From positions 673,516 to 737,515 of the forward strand of contig NZ_BBZI01000008.1 of NCBI RefSeq assembly GCF_008974245.1: DNA of 64,000 nucleotides, in the 5' to 3' direction. The first letter of the stretch is position 1; every line of letters begins with the position of its first letter. The position numbers and the translations under genes are program-made. Source of the stretch: Streptomyces abyssomicinicus. Its GTDB lineage: Bacteria > Actinomycetota > Actinomycetes > Streptomycetales > Streptomycetaceae. Of the stretch, positions 32,763-40,777 are shown in pieces. The notes beneath the pieces were generated by a model. The model was not told the DNA's origin. It searched no databases and worked only from the letters and a program-made list of their open reading frames with translations.

Positions 32763-33962
32763 TCACGCCGACACCGGCCGCTGGAGCCGGATGGACTGGA
32801 GGAGTCCGATGGCGATCCAGACCGCGAACATGGACGAGCCGCCGTAGGAGACGAACGGCAGCGGCAGGCCCGCCACCGGCATGATGCCGAGCGCCATCCC
32901 GATGTTCTCGAACGCCTGGAACGCGAACCAGGCGATGATCCCCGCGGCGACGATCGTGCCGTACAGCTCGGTCGTCTCGCGCGCGATCCGGCAGGCGCGC
33001 CACAGGATCACGCCGAGCAGCAGCAGTATGGCCGCGCCGCCCACGAAGCCGAGTTCCTCGCCGGCCACGGTGAAGACGAAGTCGGTCTGCTGCTCCGGCA
33101 CGAACTGGCCGGTGGTCTGGGAGCCCTGGAAGAGTCCCGCGCCGGTGAGGCCGCCGGAGCCGATGGCGATGCGGGCCTGGTTGGTGTTGTAGCCGACGCC
33201 CGCCGGGTCCAGTTCGGGGTTGGCGAAGGCGGCGAAGCGGTTGATCTGGTACTCGTCCAGCACGCCGAGCTGCCAGACCGCGATCGCCCCGACGGCACCC
33301 GCGCCGATCAGCCCGAGCACCCACCTGTTGGACGCCCCGGAGGCCAACAGCACGCCCAGCACGATGATGACCATGACCATGACCGACCCGAGGTCGGGCA
33401 TCAGCATCACGATCAGCATGGGCAGCACCGCCAGGCCGAGCGCCTGGAGCACCGTGCGGTGGTCGGGGTGCTCGCGGTCGCCGGCGTCGACCCGGGCGGC
33501 GAGCAGCATCGCCATCCCGAGGATGATGGTGACCTTGACGAACTCGGACGGCTGGAGCGAGAAACCGCCGCCGATCTTGATCCAGGCATGGGCGCCGTTG
33601 ATGGTGGCGCCCAGCGGTGTGAGCACCAGCAGGATCAGCACCACCGACAACCCGTACAGGACCGGCACCGCGCCGCGCAGGGTGCGGTGGCCGAGCCAGA
33701 CCACGCCGATCATCAGCGCGATGCCGATGCCGGTGTTCATCAGGTGCCGGATGAGGAAGTAGTGGGGCTCGCCCTGGTTGAGCTCGGTCCGGTTGCGGGT
33801 GGCCGAGTAGACGAGCACCGTGCCGATCAGCGACAGCGCGAGGGCCGACAGCAGGATCGGCCAGTCCAGCCGCCGGGCCGCGGAGTCACGGGCGACCAGG
33901 CGGGCCCAGGTGGACCGTTCGGGACCGTACCCGGAGACGGAGAAGCCGTTCACGCCGCTCAT
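32763..33962 (-). CDS. rodA: SEDS-family peptidoglycan polymerase RodA
   Basis: 399 residues with about ten transmembrane helices. SEDS features include GAHAWIKIGGGFSLQPSEFV, the acidic/Pro loops, and the C-terminal PLPFVSYGGSSMF. RodA polymerises glycan strands from lipid II and works with a class B PBP, here encoded directly upstream. The frame opens at 34121, but the ATG at 33962 overlaps the mrdA stop (ATGA), so translation is coupled and this is the start. In Streptomyces the gene is also called sfr and belongs to the mre cluster acting mainly in spore-wall synthesis. It is the last gene of its operon. Confidence 0.96.
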   Translation of the reverse strand: MSGVNGFSVSGYGPERSTWARLVARDSAARRLDWPILLSALALSLIGTVLVYSATRNRTELNQGEPHYFLIRHLMNTGIGIALMIGVVWLGHRTLRGAVPVLYGLSVVLILLVLTPLGATINGAHAWIKIGGGFSLQPSEFVKVTIILGMAMLLAARVDAGDREHPDHRTVLQALGLAVLPMLIVMLMPDLGSVMVMVIIVLGVLLASGASNRWVLGLIGAGAVGAIAVWQLGVLDEYQINRFAAFANPELDPAGVGYNTNQARIAIGSGGLTGAGLFQGSQTTGQFVPEQQTDFVFTVAGEELGFVGGAAILLLLGVILWRACRIARETTELYGTIVAAGIIAWFAFQAFENIGMALGIMPVAGLPLPFVSYGGSSMFAVWIAIGLLQSIRLQRPVSA

Positions 33963-36505
33963 GAGGACCTGCTTCCCGGCCGGCCGTGGCGGCGTCCGGC
34001 GCCCTGGTTCCGTCCGGTCCGGGCGGCCCGGGCCGCGGTCCGTTCGGCGCGGGCGGCACCGGCAGCACCGTCGGCACAGTCGGCCCGTTCCCCGCGGGCG
34101 GACCGGGCGGACCGGGCGCACCCGGCCGTACGGGCCCGCGCCCCGGTTCCGGGCGGCGGCCCTCCCGCCCGCCGCCGCGCCCGGCGGCGGGTCGCCCGGT
34201 TGCCGGCGGCGGCCCGGTCGACCGTGCCGGCGGGCTGCTCCGGCGGCGCGCCGTCGTCGGGGCCGGTGGCCGCGCCGTCGTCGGGCTCAGTGGCCCCGCC
34301 GTCCGGCGGGGCCTGGCCCGGGTCGCCTCCCGCGACGCCGGCCTGCCCGCCCGTGACGCCTGCCTCGGCGGCTGCCTCGGCGGCCTCCTTCAGCGCCTTC
34401 ATCGGGTCCTCGTCGATCTTCGGGCTGTCCACGGTGCCGTCGGGGCGGATCTTCGGAAGCTTCTTCTGCGGCTCGGGCAGCAGCGCCTTCTTCCTGTCGA
34501 TCGAGCCGTCCGGCTGGACGCCGTACATCGCGTCGTAGATCTTGCGCACGGCCGGGCCGGAGGCGCCGGAGCCCGTACCACCCTGGGAGATCGTCATGAC
34601 GACCGCGTAGTCCTTGGTGTACGTGGCGAACCAGGAGGTGGTCTGCTTGCCGTAGACCTCCGCGGTACCGGTCTTGGCGTGCATCGGGATCTTGTCCTGC
34701 GGCCAGCCGCCGAACCGCCAGGCCGCGGTACCCCGGGTGGCCACGCCCTCGAGGGCCGCGTCCATCTCCTTGAGGGTCGCCTTGCCGACCGGGAGCTTGC
34801 CGTTGCGCTTCGGCTCGATCTCCTCGACCGTCTTGCCGTCCGGGCTGATCACGGCCTTGCCGACGGTGGGGGCGTACATGGTGCCGCCGTTGGAGATGGC
34901 GCCGTAGATGGCCGCCATCTGGATCGGCGTCACCAGTGTGTCGCCCTGCCCGATGGAGTAGTTGACCGAGTCACCGGCGCGCAGCTCGTTGCCGCCGTGG
35001 CAGTTCTCCCACTCGATCTGCTCGACGTAGCCGCCGTCCTTCTTGCCGTGCTTGCACCAGTAGTCCTTGTTGGCCTCCCAGTAGTCCTGCTTCCACTCGC
35101 GGTCCGGGATGCGGCCCGAGACCTCGTTGGGCAGGTCGATACCGGTCTCCTTGCCGAGGCCGAACTGGTGGGCGGCCTCGTAGAAGTAGTCGTTGGTCTT
35201 CTTCTTCGGCTTGGTGCCGCCGTCCTTCTTCCACTCCTCGTGCGCGAGGCGGTAGTAGACGGTGTCGCAGGAGACCTCGAGCGCCCGGCCCAGGTTGATC
35301 ATGCCGTGGTTGGCGGACTCGAAGTTCTTGAAGACCTGGCCGCCGATGGAGTAGTCGCTGGAGCACTGGTAGTTGCCGTTGAACGGGTACCCGGCCTTCA
35401 CGGCGCCCGCGGTGGTGACCACCTTGAAGATGGAGCCGGGGGCCGCCTGGCCCTGGATGGCGCGGTTGAGCAGCGGGTAGTTCGACTTCTTGCCGGTCAT
35501 CTTGGCGTAGTCCTTGGCGGAGATGCCGCCGACCCAGGCGTTGGGGTCGTAGGCCGGGTTGGAGGCCATGGCGACCACCCGGCCGGTCCTGGCCTCCATG
35601 ACGACGACGGCTCCGGCGTCGGCCTTGTACTTCTCGTTGGTGTTGCGGTCCCACTCCTGGCGGGCCACCTTCATGGCCTCCTCCAGTTCGTACTCCGCGA
35701 CCCGCTGCACCCGGGCGTCGATGCTGGTGACCAGGTGGGAACCGGGCACGCCGGCGTCCGCCTCGGCCTCGCCGAGCACCCGGCCGAGCTTGTCCACCTC
35801 GTACCGGGTGACGCCGGCCTTGCCTCGCAGCTCCTTGTCGTACTGGCGCTCCAGGCCGGAGCGCCCGATCTGGTCGGAGCGCAGATAGGGCGAGTCGGTG
35901 TCCTGGGCCTTCTGGATCTCCTCGTCGGTGACGGGCGACAGGTAGCCGAGGACCTGGGCGGTGTTGGCGCCGCCGGGGCCCGGGTAGCGGCGGACCGAGG
36001 CGGGTTCGGCGATGATGCCGGGGAAGTCCTCGGACCGCTCGCGGATCTGGAGCGCCTGACGGGCCGTCGCCTCGTCGGTGATGGGGATCGGCTGGTAGGG
36101 CGAACCGTTCCAGCAGGGCTGGGGGGTCTCGGAGTCGCACAGCCGGACCTTCTCCGTGACCTCCTTCGGCTTCATGCCGAGGACGCCGGCGAGCTTGGTG
36201 AGGACGGCCTCGCCGTCGTCGTCCATCTTCATCAGCTCGGTCCGGGAGGCGGAGACGACCAGCCGGTTCTCGTTGTCGGCGATGGGCACGCCGCGGGCGT
36301 CAAGGATCTCGCCGCGGGTGGCCGGCTGGACGACCTGCTGGACGTGGTTCCCGCTGGCCTCGGCCGCGTACTCGGCGCCGTTGCGCACCTGGAGGTACCA
36401 CAGGCGGCCGCCGAGGGTGGCGAGCAGGGAGAGGACCAGGATCTGCAGGACGACCAGGCGGATCTGGACACGGGGGCTGCGGCCCGTCTCAGGGATGTTG
36501 CTCAT
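33959..36505 (-). CDS. mrdA: Penicillin-binding protein 2 (class B transpeptidase)
   Basis: 848 residues. A short cytoplasmic tail and one membrane helix (VLQILVLSLLATLGGRLWYL at about 19-38) are followed by a dimerisation domain and the transpeptidase. Catalytic motifs are SIFK (Ser358-Lys361), SCD (Ser412) and KTG (Lys611). From about 690 to the end is a long Ala/Gly/Pro/Arg-rich tail that makes the protein longer than usual and changes from Gly/Asp-rich to Arg/Ala-rich after about 735. It cross-links peptidoglycan made by RodA. The ATG at 36505 is clear, and the stop overlaps the rodA start. 82 nt separate it from mreD. Confidence 0.95.
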   Translation of the reverse strand: MSNIPETGRSPRVQIRLVVLQILVLSLLATLGGRLWYLQVRNGAEYAAEASGNHVQQVVQPATRGEILDARGVPIADNENRLVVSASRTELMKMDDDGEAVLTKLAGVLGMKPKEVTEKVRLCDSETPQPCWNGSPYQPIPITDEATARQALQIRERSEDFPGIIAEPASVRRYPGPGGANTAQVLGYLSPVTDEEIQKAQDTDSPYLRSDQIGRSGLERQYDKELRGKAGVTRYEVDKLGRVLGEAEADAGVPGSHLVTSIDARVQRVAEYELEEAMKVARQEWDRNTNEKYKADAGAVVVMEARTGRVVAMASNPAYDPNAWVGGISAKDYAKMTGKKSNYPLLNRAIQGQAAPGSIFKVVTTAGAVKAGYPFNGNYQCSSDYSIGGQVFKNFESANHGMINLGRALEVSCDTVYYRLAHEEWKKDGGTKPKKKTNDYFYEAAHQFGLGKETGIDLPNEVSGRIPDREWKQDYWEANKDYWCKHGKKDGGYVEQIEWENCHGGNELRAGDSVNYSIGQGDTLVTPIQMAAIYGAISNGGTMYAPTVGKAVISPDGKTVEEIEPKRNGKLPVGKATLKEMDAALEGVATRGTAAWRFGGWPQDKIPMHAKTGTAEVYGKQTTSWFATYTKDYAVVMTISQGGTGSGASGPAVRKIYDAMYGVQPDGSIDRKKALLPEPQKKLPKIRPDGTVDSPKIDEDPMKALKEAAEAAAEAGVTGGQAGVAGGDPGQAPPDGGATEPDDGAATGPDDGAPPEQPAGTVDRAAAGNRATRRRARRRAGGPPPGTGARARTAGCARSARSARGERADCADGAAGAARAERTAARAARTGRNQGAGRRHGRPGSRSS

Positions 36506-36587
36506 CGGCGCAGCTCATTCGTCGAGGGGTGGCGTCGAGGGGTGGCGCTCGGGCAGGAGCGGCGGTCGGGCGACGGGAGGGCCTTGC

Positions 36588-37235
36588 TCACAGCCGCTTG
36601 ACCCCCTTCAGGCGGGTGCCGAGGCCCATCCGGCCGGCGCCGCGGCGGGCGCGGCCGAGGCCGGGCGTGCCGGAGACGAGCCAGCCGGACGTGGACGGGG
36701 CCCCGCCGGCCGAGGAGCTGTCGGCGAGCGGGTCGTTCTCCGCGCGGCGCGCCAGCGCCATCACGCCGGGCACCACGAACGGGGTGAGCAGCAGGTCGTA
36801 GAGGGCCGCGGTGAAGGCCAGCGAGCCGAGGCCCACGTCCCGGGCGGCGGTGTCACCGACCAGCGCGCCGACGCCCGCGTAGAGCATCGTCGAGCCGACG
36901 GCGGCGGCGACCACCACGGCCATCGGGCCGACCGCGGTACGCAGCCGGCCGTGTTCGGGCCGGGCCAGGCCGACCAGGTAGCCGACGACGCAGAGCACCA
37001 GCGCGTACCGCCCGGCGGCGTGGTCGGCGGGCGGGGCGAGGTCCGCGAGCAGACCGGCCGTGAAGCCGACCAGGGCGCCGCCGGTGTGCCCGTAGACCAG
37101 GGCGAGGCCGAGCACCGTGAGCAGCAGCAGGTCGGGGACGGCCCCCGGCAGCTGAAGCCTGGCGAGGACGCTCACCTGGATCACCAGGGCGACCACCACC
37201 AGCGTGCCCGAGAGCAGGATCCGGTTGAGTTTCAT
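36588..37235 (-). CDS. mreD: Rod-shape protein MreD
   Basis: 215 residues with about five to six membrane helices (ILLSGTLVVVALVIQVSVLA, GALVGFTAGLLADLAPPADH, FTAALYDLLLTPFVVPGVMA). LLADLAPP and the conserved YD in the last helices are MreD-like. The C-terminal 45 residues are a basic, Gly/Ser-rich cytoplasmic tail. It connects MreC with the RodA/PBP2 synthase. The ATG at 37235 lies 20 nt after mreC. Confidence 0.93.
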   Translation of the reverse strand: MKLNRILLSGTLVVVALVIQVSVLARLQLPGAVPDLLLLTVLGLALVYGHTGGALVGFTAGLLADLAPPADHAAGRYALVLCVVGYLVGLARPEHGRLRTAVGPMAVVVAAAVGSTMLYAGVGALVGDTAARDVGLGSLAFTAALYDLLLTPFVVPGVMALARRAENDPLADSSSAGGAPSTSGWLVSGTPGLGRARRGAGRMGLGTRLKGVKRL

Positions 37236-37255
37236 GGGTGGGTCCCCCCAGTTCC

Positions 37256-38314
37256 TTACTGCTCGTCCTGTTCCTGCTGCGGCTGTTGTCCGTCCTGCTG
37301 GGCGCCGTCCTGCGCCGCCGCCTCACCGTCCGGCGCGGCCTCACCGTCCTGCGCCGCCGCCTGGCCGTCCTCGCCCGCCTGGCCGTCCCCGGCCTGCGGG
37401 TCCTGCGCGCCGGGCGTGACGGTGACCGTCACCGTGGGGACGGGCGTCGGCTTCGGCTTGGGCGGCAGCACGCTGTCCCGCGGGTCCTTGCCGGGGCCCT
37501 GGACGACGATGCCGACGATGTCCAGCTGGGTGAAGCTGACGAACGGCTTGACGTAGACCGTACGCGTGAGGTCGCCGCCCGCCGGGTCGACCCGCTGGAC
37601 GACGCCGACCGGGACGCCCGGCACGAACGGCTTGTCCCCCTGCGAGCCGAAGGTGACCATCCGGTCGCCCTTCTCCACCTTCGCCTTGCCGTTGAGCAGT
37701 TGGACGCGCAGCGGCCGGTCGCCCTGGCCGGAGGCGAAGCCGAGCTCGTCGCTGTCCTCCATCCGGGTGCCGACGGTGAAGTCGGGGTCGCTGGCCAGCA
37801 GCACCGTCGCCGTCTCGGGGCCGACGGTGGTGACCCGGCCGACCAGGCCGTCGCCGTTGAGCACCGTCATGTCGCGGCTGATGCCGTCGTTGGCGCCGAC
37901 GTCCAGGGTGACCGTCCAGGAGAAGCCCTGGGCGGCGCCGATGCCGACCACCTGGGCGCCCTTGATCTTGTACTGGCCGGCGCCGGCCGTGGCCAGCATC
38001 TTCTCGAACTGGCGGAGTCTGCTGCGGTCGCGGGAGTCGCTGCCGAGTTCCGCCTTGAGGGCGGCGTTCTCCTGCTCCAGTTCGGTGAGCCGGTCGTGGC
38101 GCTCGCCGGAGTCGCGGACGGCCGCGACGGCGTTGCCGATCGGATCGACCGCGGAGGCGACGCCGTTCTCGATCGGGCCGAAGACGGCGGCCGCGGCATG
38201 CCGGGCGCCGTCGACGGGTGAGTCCTTCCCGCCTCTGATGTCCACCGTGATCAGCGCGAACGCGATCGCGACCAGCAGCACCAGGAGCAGCCGGCTCTCT
38301 CGTGTGTCCCTCAC
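37256..38314 (-). CDS. mreC: Rod-shape protein MreC
   Basis: 352 residues: one membrane helix near the N-terminus (LLLVLLVAIAFALITVDI), a coiled coil (RLTELEQENAALKAELG), then the beta-rich extracellular MreC domain (VVGIGAAQGFSWTVTLDVGA, GDGLVGRVTTVGPETATVLL). It ends in a 60-residue Pro/Gln/Asp/Gly-rich tail, longer than in most bacteria. MreC activates the RodA-PBP2 pair. The frame is open far upstream (to 39229) only as a shadow of mreB; the GTG at 38314 is the first start that yields an MreC N-terminus. A hairpin at 38448-38478 separates it from mreB. Confidence 0.93.
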   Translation of the reverse strand: MRDTRESRLLLVLLVAIAFALITVDIRGGKDSPVDGARHAAAAVFGPIENGVASAVDPIGNAVAAVRDSGERHDRLTELEQENAALKAELGSDSRDRSRLRQFEKMLATAGAGQYKIKGAQVVGIGAAQGFSWTVTLDVGANDGISRDMTVLNGDGLVGRVTTVGPETATVLLASDPDFTVGTRMEDSDELGFASGQGDRPLRVQLLNGKAKVEKGDRMVTFGSQGDKPFVPGVPVGVVQRVDPAGGDLTRTVYVKPFVSFTQLDIVGIVVQGPGKDPRDSVLPPKPKPTPVPTVTVTVTPGAQDPQAGDGQAGEDGQAAAQDGEAAPDGEAAAQDGAQQDGQQPQQEQDEQ

Positions 38315-38447
38315 GTGCGGCGGCCGTGCCTTCCTTGTCGGAATGGTCTTACGGACTTGCTGTGCCGACGGGCGGCGATGTGCGGACGGGCGGATCCGCG
38401 GGAGAAACGCCCGGGCCGGACACCGGGGTTCCGGGTCCGGCCGGAGA

Positions 38448-38478
38448 TCCGCCGTACGGGTGCGCCCCGTACGGCGGA
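38448..38478 (-). terminator. Hairpin between mreB and mreC
   Basis: Perfect 13-bp arms TCCGCCGTACGGG (38448-38460) and its complement (38466-38478) with loop TGCGC, 37 nt after the mreB stop. It would let mreB be expressed separately from, and more strongly than, the downstream mreCD-mrdA-rodA genes. Confidence 0.8.
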
Positions 38479-38514
38479 CGGGTGACTGTTCGTCACTCGA
38501 CCGGCGGTACCCGG

Positions 38515-39534
38515 TCAGCGACGCGGCTGGGCGTCCAGCACCTGCTGGAGCGCCTCGAACTCCTCGACGCACTTGCCGGAGCCGAGCGCCACGCTGTCCA
38601 GCGGGTCCTCGGCGATGTGGATCGGCATGCCGGTCTCCCGGCGGAGCCGCTCGTCCAGGCCGCGGAGCAGGGCGCCGCCGCCGGTGAGGACGATCCCACG
38701 GTCCATCACGTCGCCCGACAGCTCGGGCGGGCACTTGTCCAGCGTGGTCTTCACGGCGTCGACGATCGCGTTGACCGGTTCCTCGATCGCCTTGCGGACC
38801 TCCGCGGCGGAGATGACCACGGTCTTCGGCAGGCCGGAGACCAGGTCGCGGCCGCGGATCTCGGTGTGCTCGTCCGCGTCCAGGTCGTACGCGGAGCCGA
38901 TCGAGATCTTGATCTGCTCGGCCGTCCGCTCGCCGAGGAGCAGCGAGTACTCCTTCTTGACGTGCTGGATGATCGCGTTGTCCAGCTCGTCGCCGGCGAC
39001 CCGGATCGACTGGGCGGTCACGATGCCGCCGAGGGAGATCACCGCGACCTCCGTGGTGCCGCCGCCGATGTCCACCACCATGTTGCCGGTGGCCTCGTGG
39101 ACCGGCAGGCCGGAGCCGATGGCGGCCGCCATGGGCTCCTCGATGATGTGCACCTGGCGTGCGCCGGCCTGCGTCGACGCCTCGATGACGGCGCGGCGCT
39201 CCACCCCGGTGATCCCGGACGGCACGCACACCACGACCCGCGGCCGCGCGAGGTAGCGGCGCTTGTGGATCTTCAGGATGAAGTACCGCAGCATCCGCTC
39301 GGTGATCTCGAAGTCGGCGATCACACCGTCCTTCAGCGGACGCACCGCCACGATGTTGCCGGGGGTGCGGCCGATCATCTTCTTCGCCTCGGCCCCGACC
39401 GCGAGGATGCCGCCGGTGTTGGTGTTGATCGCGACGACCGACGGCTCGTTGAGTACGATCCCGCGACCCCTCACGTACACCAGCGTGTTGGCGGTCCCGA
39501 GGTCGACAGCCATGTCACGGCCGATGAACGACAT
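38515..39534 (-). CDS. mreB: Actin-like rod-shape protein MreB
   Basis: About 339 residues with actin-fold nucleotide motifs: DMAVDLGTANTLVYVRG (phosphate 1), VVDIGGGTTEVAVISLGG (phosphate 2) and LTGGGALLRGLDERL (adenosine). MreB forms membrane-bound filaments; in Streptomyces it is required for spore-wall integrity rather than rod growth. The ATG at 39534 (MSFIGRD) has GGGGA 5 nt upstream. An ATG four codons earlier (39546, MGNSMSFIG) is the alternative and gives 343 residues. It is the first gene of the mre cluster; a promoter should lie in the 250-nt spacer toward ndk. Confidence 0.97.
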   Translation of the reverse strand: MSFIGRDMAVDLGTANTLVYVRGRGIVLNEPSVVAINTNTGGILAVGAEAKKMIGRTPGNIVAVRPLKDGVIADFEITERMLRYFILKIHKRRYLARPRVVVCVPSGITGVERRAVIEASTQAGARQVHIIEEPMAAAIGSGLPVHEATGNMVVDIGGGTTEVAVISLGGIVTAQSIRVAGDELDNAIIQHVKKEYSLLLGERTAEQIKISIGSAYDLDADEHTEIRGRDLVSGLPKTVVISAAEVRKAIEEPVNAIVDAVKTTLDKCPPELSGDVMDRGIVLTGGGALLRGLDERLRRETGMPIHIAEDPLDSVALGSGKCVEEFEALQQVLDAQPRR

Positions 39535-39790
39535 TGAGTTCCCCATCAGGATTCGTCTGGCCGTCCCACGTTGAGCGTGGAGCCGCTTGCGGTGGGGACG
39601 GCAAGGGTGGGTGCTGTGACGTGAAGGCTTGCAAGGGCTACATCGTAGTCTCGCCCGCCAGGACACTGCGCGAGGGTCTCCGCCATTCTCAGCAGATGGC
39701 GGCGCTGTACGCCTGTGGTGACGTGCCATCGGAGGGAAAGGTTCCCCCAAGAGGGTCCGACATCCCCGGAGCGCTGCGGAAGGGGGGTGC

Positions 39791-40204
39791 TCAGCCGCGG
39801 CCGGGGAAGAAGATCTTGATCTCGCGCTCGGCGGACTCCTCGGAATCCGAGGCGTGGATGAGGTTCTCGCGGGTGATGACGCCGAAGTCGCCGCGGATGG
39901 AACCGGGCTGGGCCTCGATCGGGTCCGTGGGGCCGGCCAGGCGGCGGACGCCCTCGATCACGCGCTCGCCCTCGACGATCAGCGAGACGACGGGGCCGGA
40001 GGCCATGAACTCGATCAAGGGCTCGTAGAAGGGGCGCCCGACGTGTTCCTGATAGTGGTGCTCGAGAGTGCTTCGGTCGAGGGTCCGCAACTCCAGCGCA
40101 GTGATCCTCCAGTCCGCCTTCCGCTCGATTCGGCCGATGATCTCACCGACCAACGAGCGGCGGACAGCGTCCGGCTTCAGCAGGACGAGCGTGCGCTGGG
40201 TCAT
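39791..40204 (-). CDS. ndk: Nucleoside-diphosphate kinase
   Basis: 137 residues, full length. It moves the terminal phosphate between nucleoside triphosphates and diphosphates through a phosphohistidine; the active-site His is in NLIHASDSEESAEREI near the C-terminus. TLVLLKPDAVRRSLVGEII and GPTDPIEAQPGSIRGDFG are further family motifs. The ATG at 40204 has AAGGAG 9 nt upstream. It follows DUF4233 and folC on the same strand. Confidence 0.98.
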   Translation of the reverse strand: MTQRTLVLLKPDAVRRSLVGEIIGRIERKADWRITALELRTLDRSTLEHHYQEHVGRPFYEPLIEFMASGPVVSLIVEGERVIEGVRRLAGPTDPIEAQPGSIRGDFGVITRENLIHASDSEESAEREIKIFFPGRG

Positions 40205-40292
40205 GGTATGCGGCTCCTTGCAGGCCAAAGGGGCAGATGGCCTGAGGGTACCGGGTCGTTCGGGAGAGGTGACGCCCGGACCGGCCGAGGAG

Positions 40293-40307
40293 CCCCGCGA
40301 AGCGGGG
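40293..40307 (-). terminator. Tight GAA-loop hairpin upstream of ndk
   Basis: CCCCGC (40293-40298), loop GAA, GCGGGG (40302-40307). It lies in the spacer between DUF4233 and ndk and may act as a second terminator of the folC unit or as a leader element of ndk. Confidence 0.45.
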
Positions 40308-40405
40308 AGCACGATCCGCAGTACGGTGAGCGGAAGGGAAAGCCAGGGCCGTCTCCGCCGGTGCGGAGAGGTCCGGGGCGTCATGACGAGCAACGATCGT
40401 CAGGG

Positions 40406-40428
40406 CGGTCGGTTGTACCGGCCGACCG
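40406..40428 (-). terminator. Hairpin directly after the DUF4233 gene
   Basis: CGGTCGG (40406-40412) and CCGACCG (40422-40428) with a 9-nt loop, starting 2 nt after the stop codon. Confidence 0.55.
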
Positions 40429-40430
40429 GA

Positions 40431-40769
40431 TCAGGCGGCCGGAGCCGAGGCTCGGGCGGCCTTGGCGGCGTCGATCACGCGGCCGTAGTGGACCGACGCC
40501 CACCACAGCGCAGCGAAGAGGAGGCCCAGCCCCCACATCATCGGGACCACGAATCCGGAAGCGATCAGCGCCACCTGGAAAACCCAGCCCAGGGCCACCC
40601 CGCCCGGCCGGGTGATCACTCCGCAGAGCAGCACCGACACCAGCATGCCGATCCCGCACACCGTCCACACCGTGGACATGGCCAGGTCCGGGTCCTTCAT
40701 GGCGACCAGCCCGGCGAAGCCGATGACGAAGAACTCGCCGATGAGCGTCGAAGCACAGAGGGTACGCAC
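40431..40769 (-). CDS. DUF4233 small membrane protein
   Basis: 112 residues with four predicted membrane helices (IGEFFVIGFAGLVAM, VWTVCGIGMLVSVLLCGVIT, ALGWVFQVALIASGFVVPMM, LGLLFAALWWASVHYGRVID). The family occurs in actinobacteria next to folC; its function is unknown. The GTG at 40769 begins 8 nt after the folC stop codon, so the two are one operon. Confidence 0.88.
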   Translation of the reverse strand: MRTLCASTLIGEFFVIGFAGLVAMKDPDLAMSTVWTVCGIGMLVSVLLCGVITRPGGVALGWVFQVALIASGFVVPMMWGLGLLFAALWWASVHYGRVIDAAKAARASAPAA

Positions 40770-40777
40770 GGAGATCG

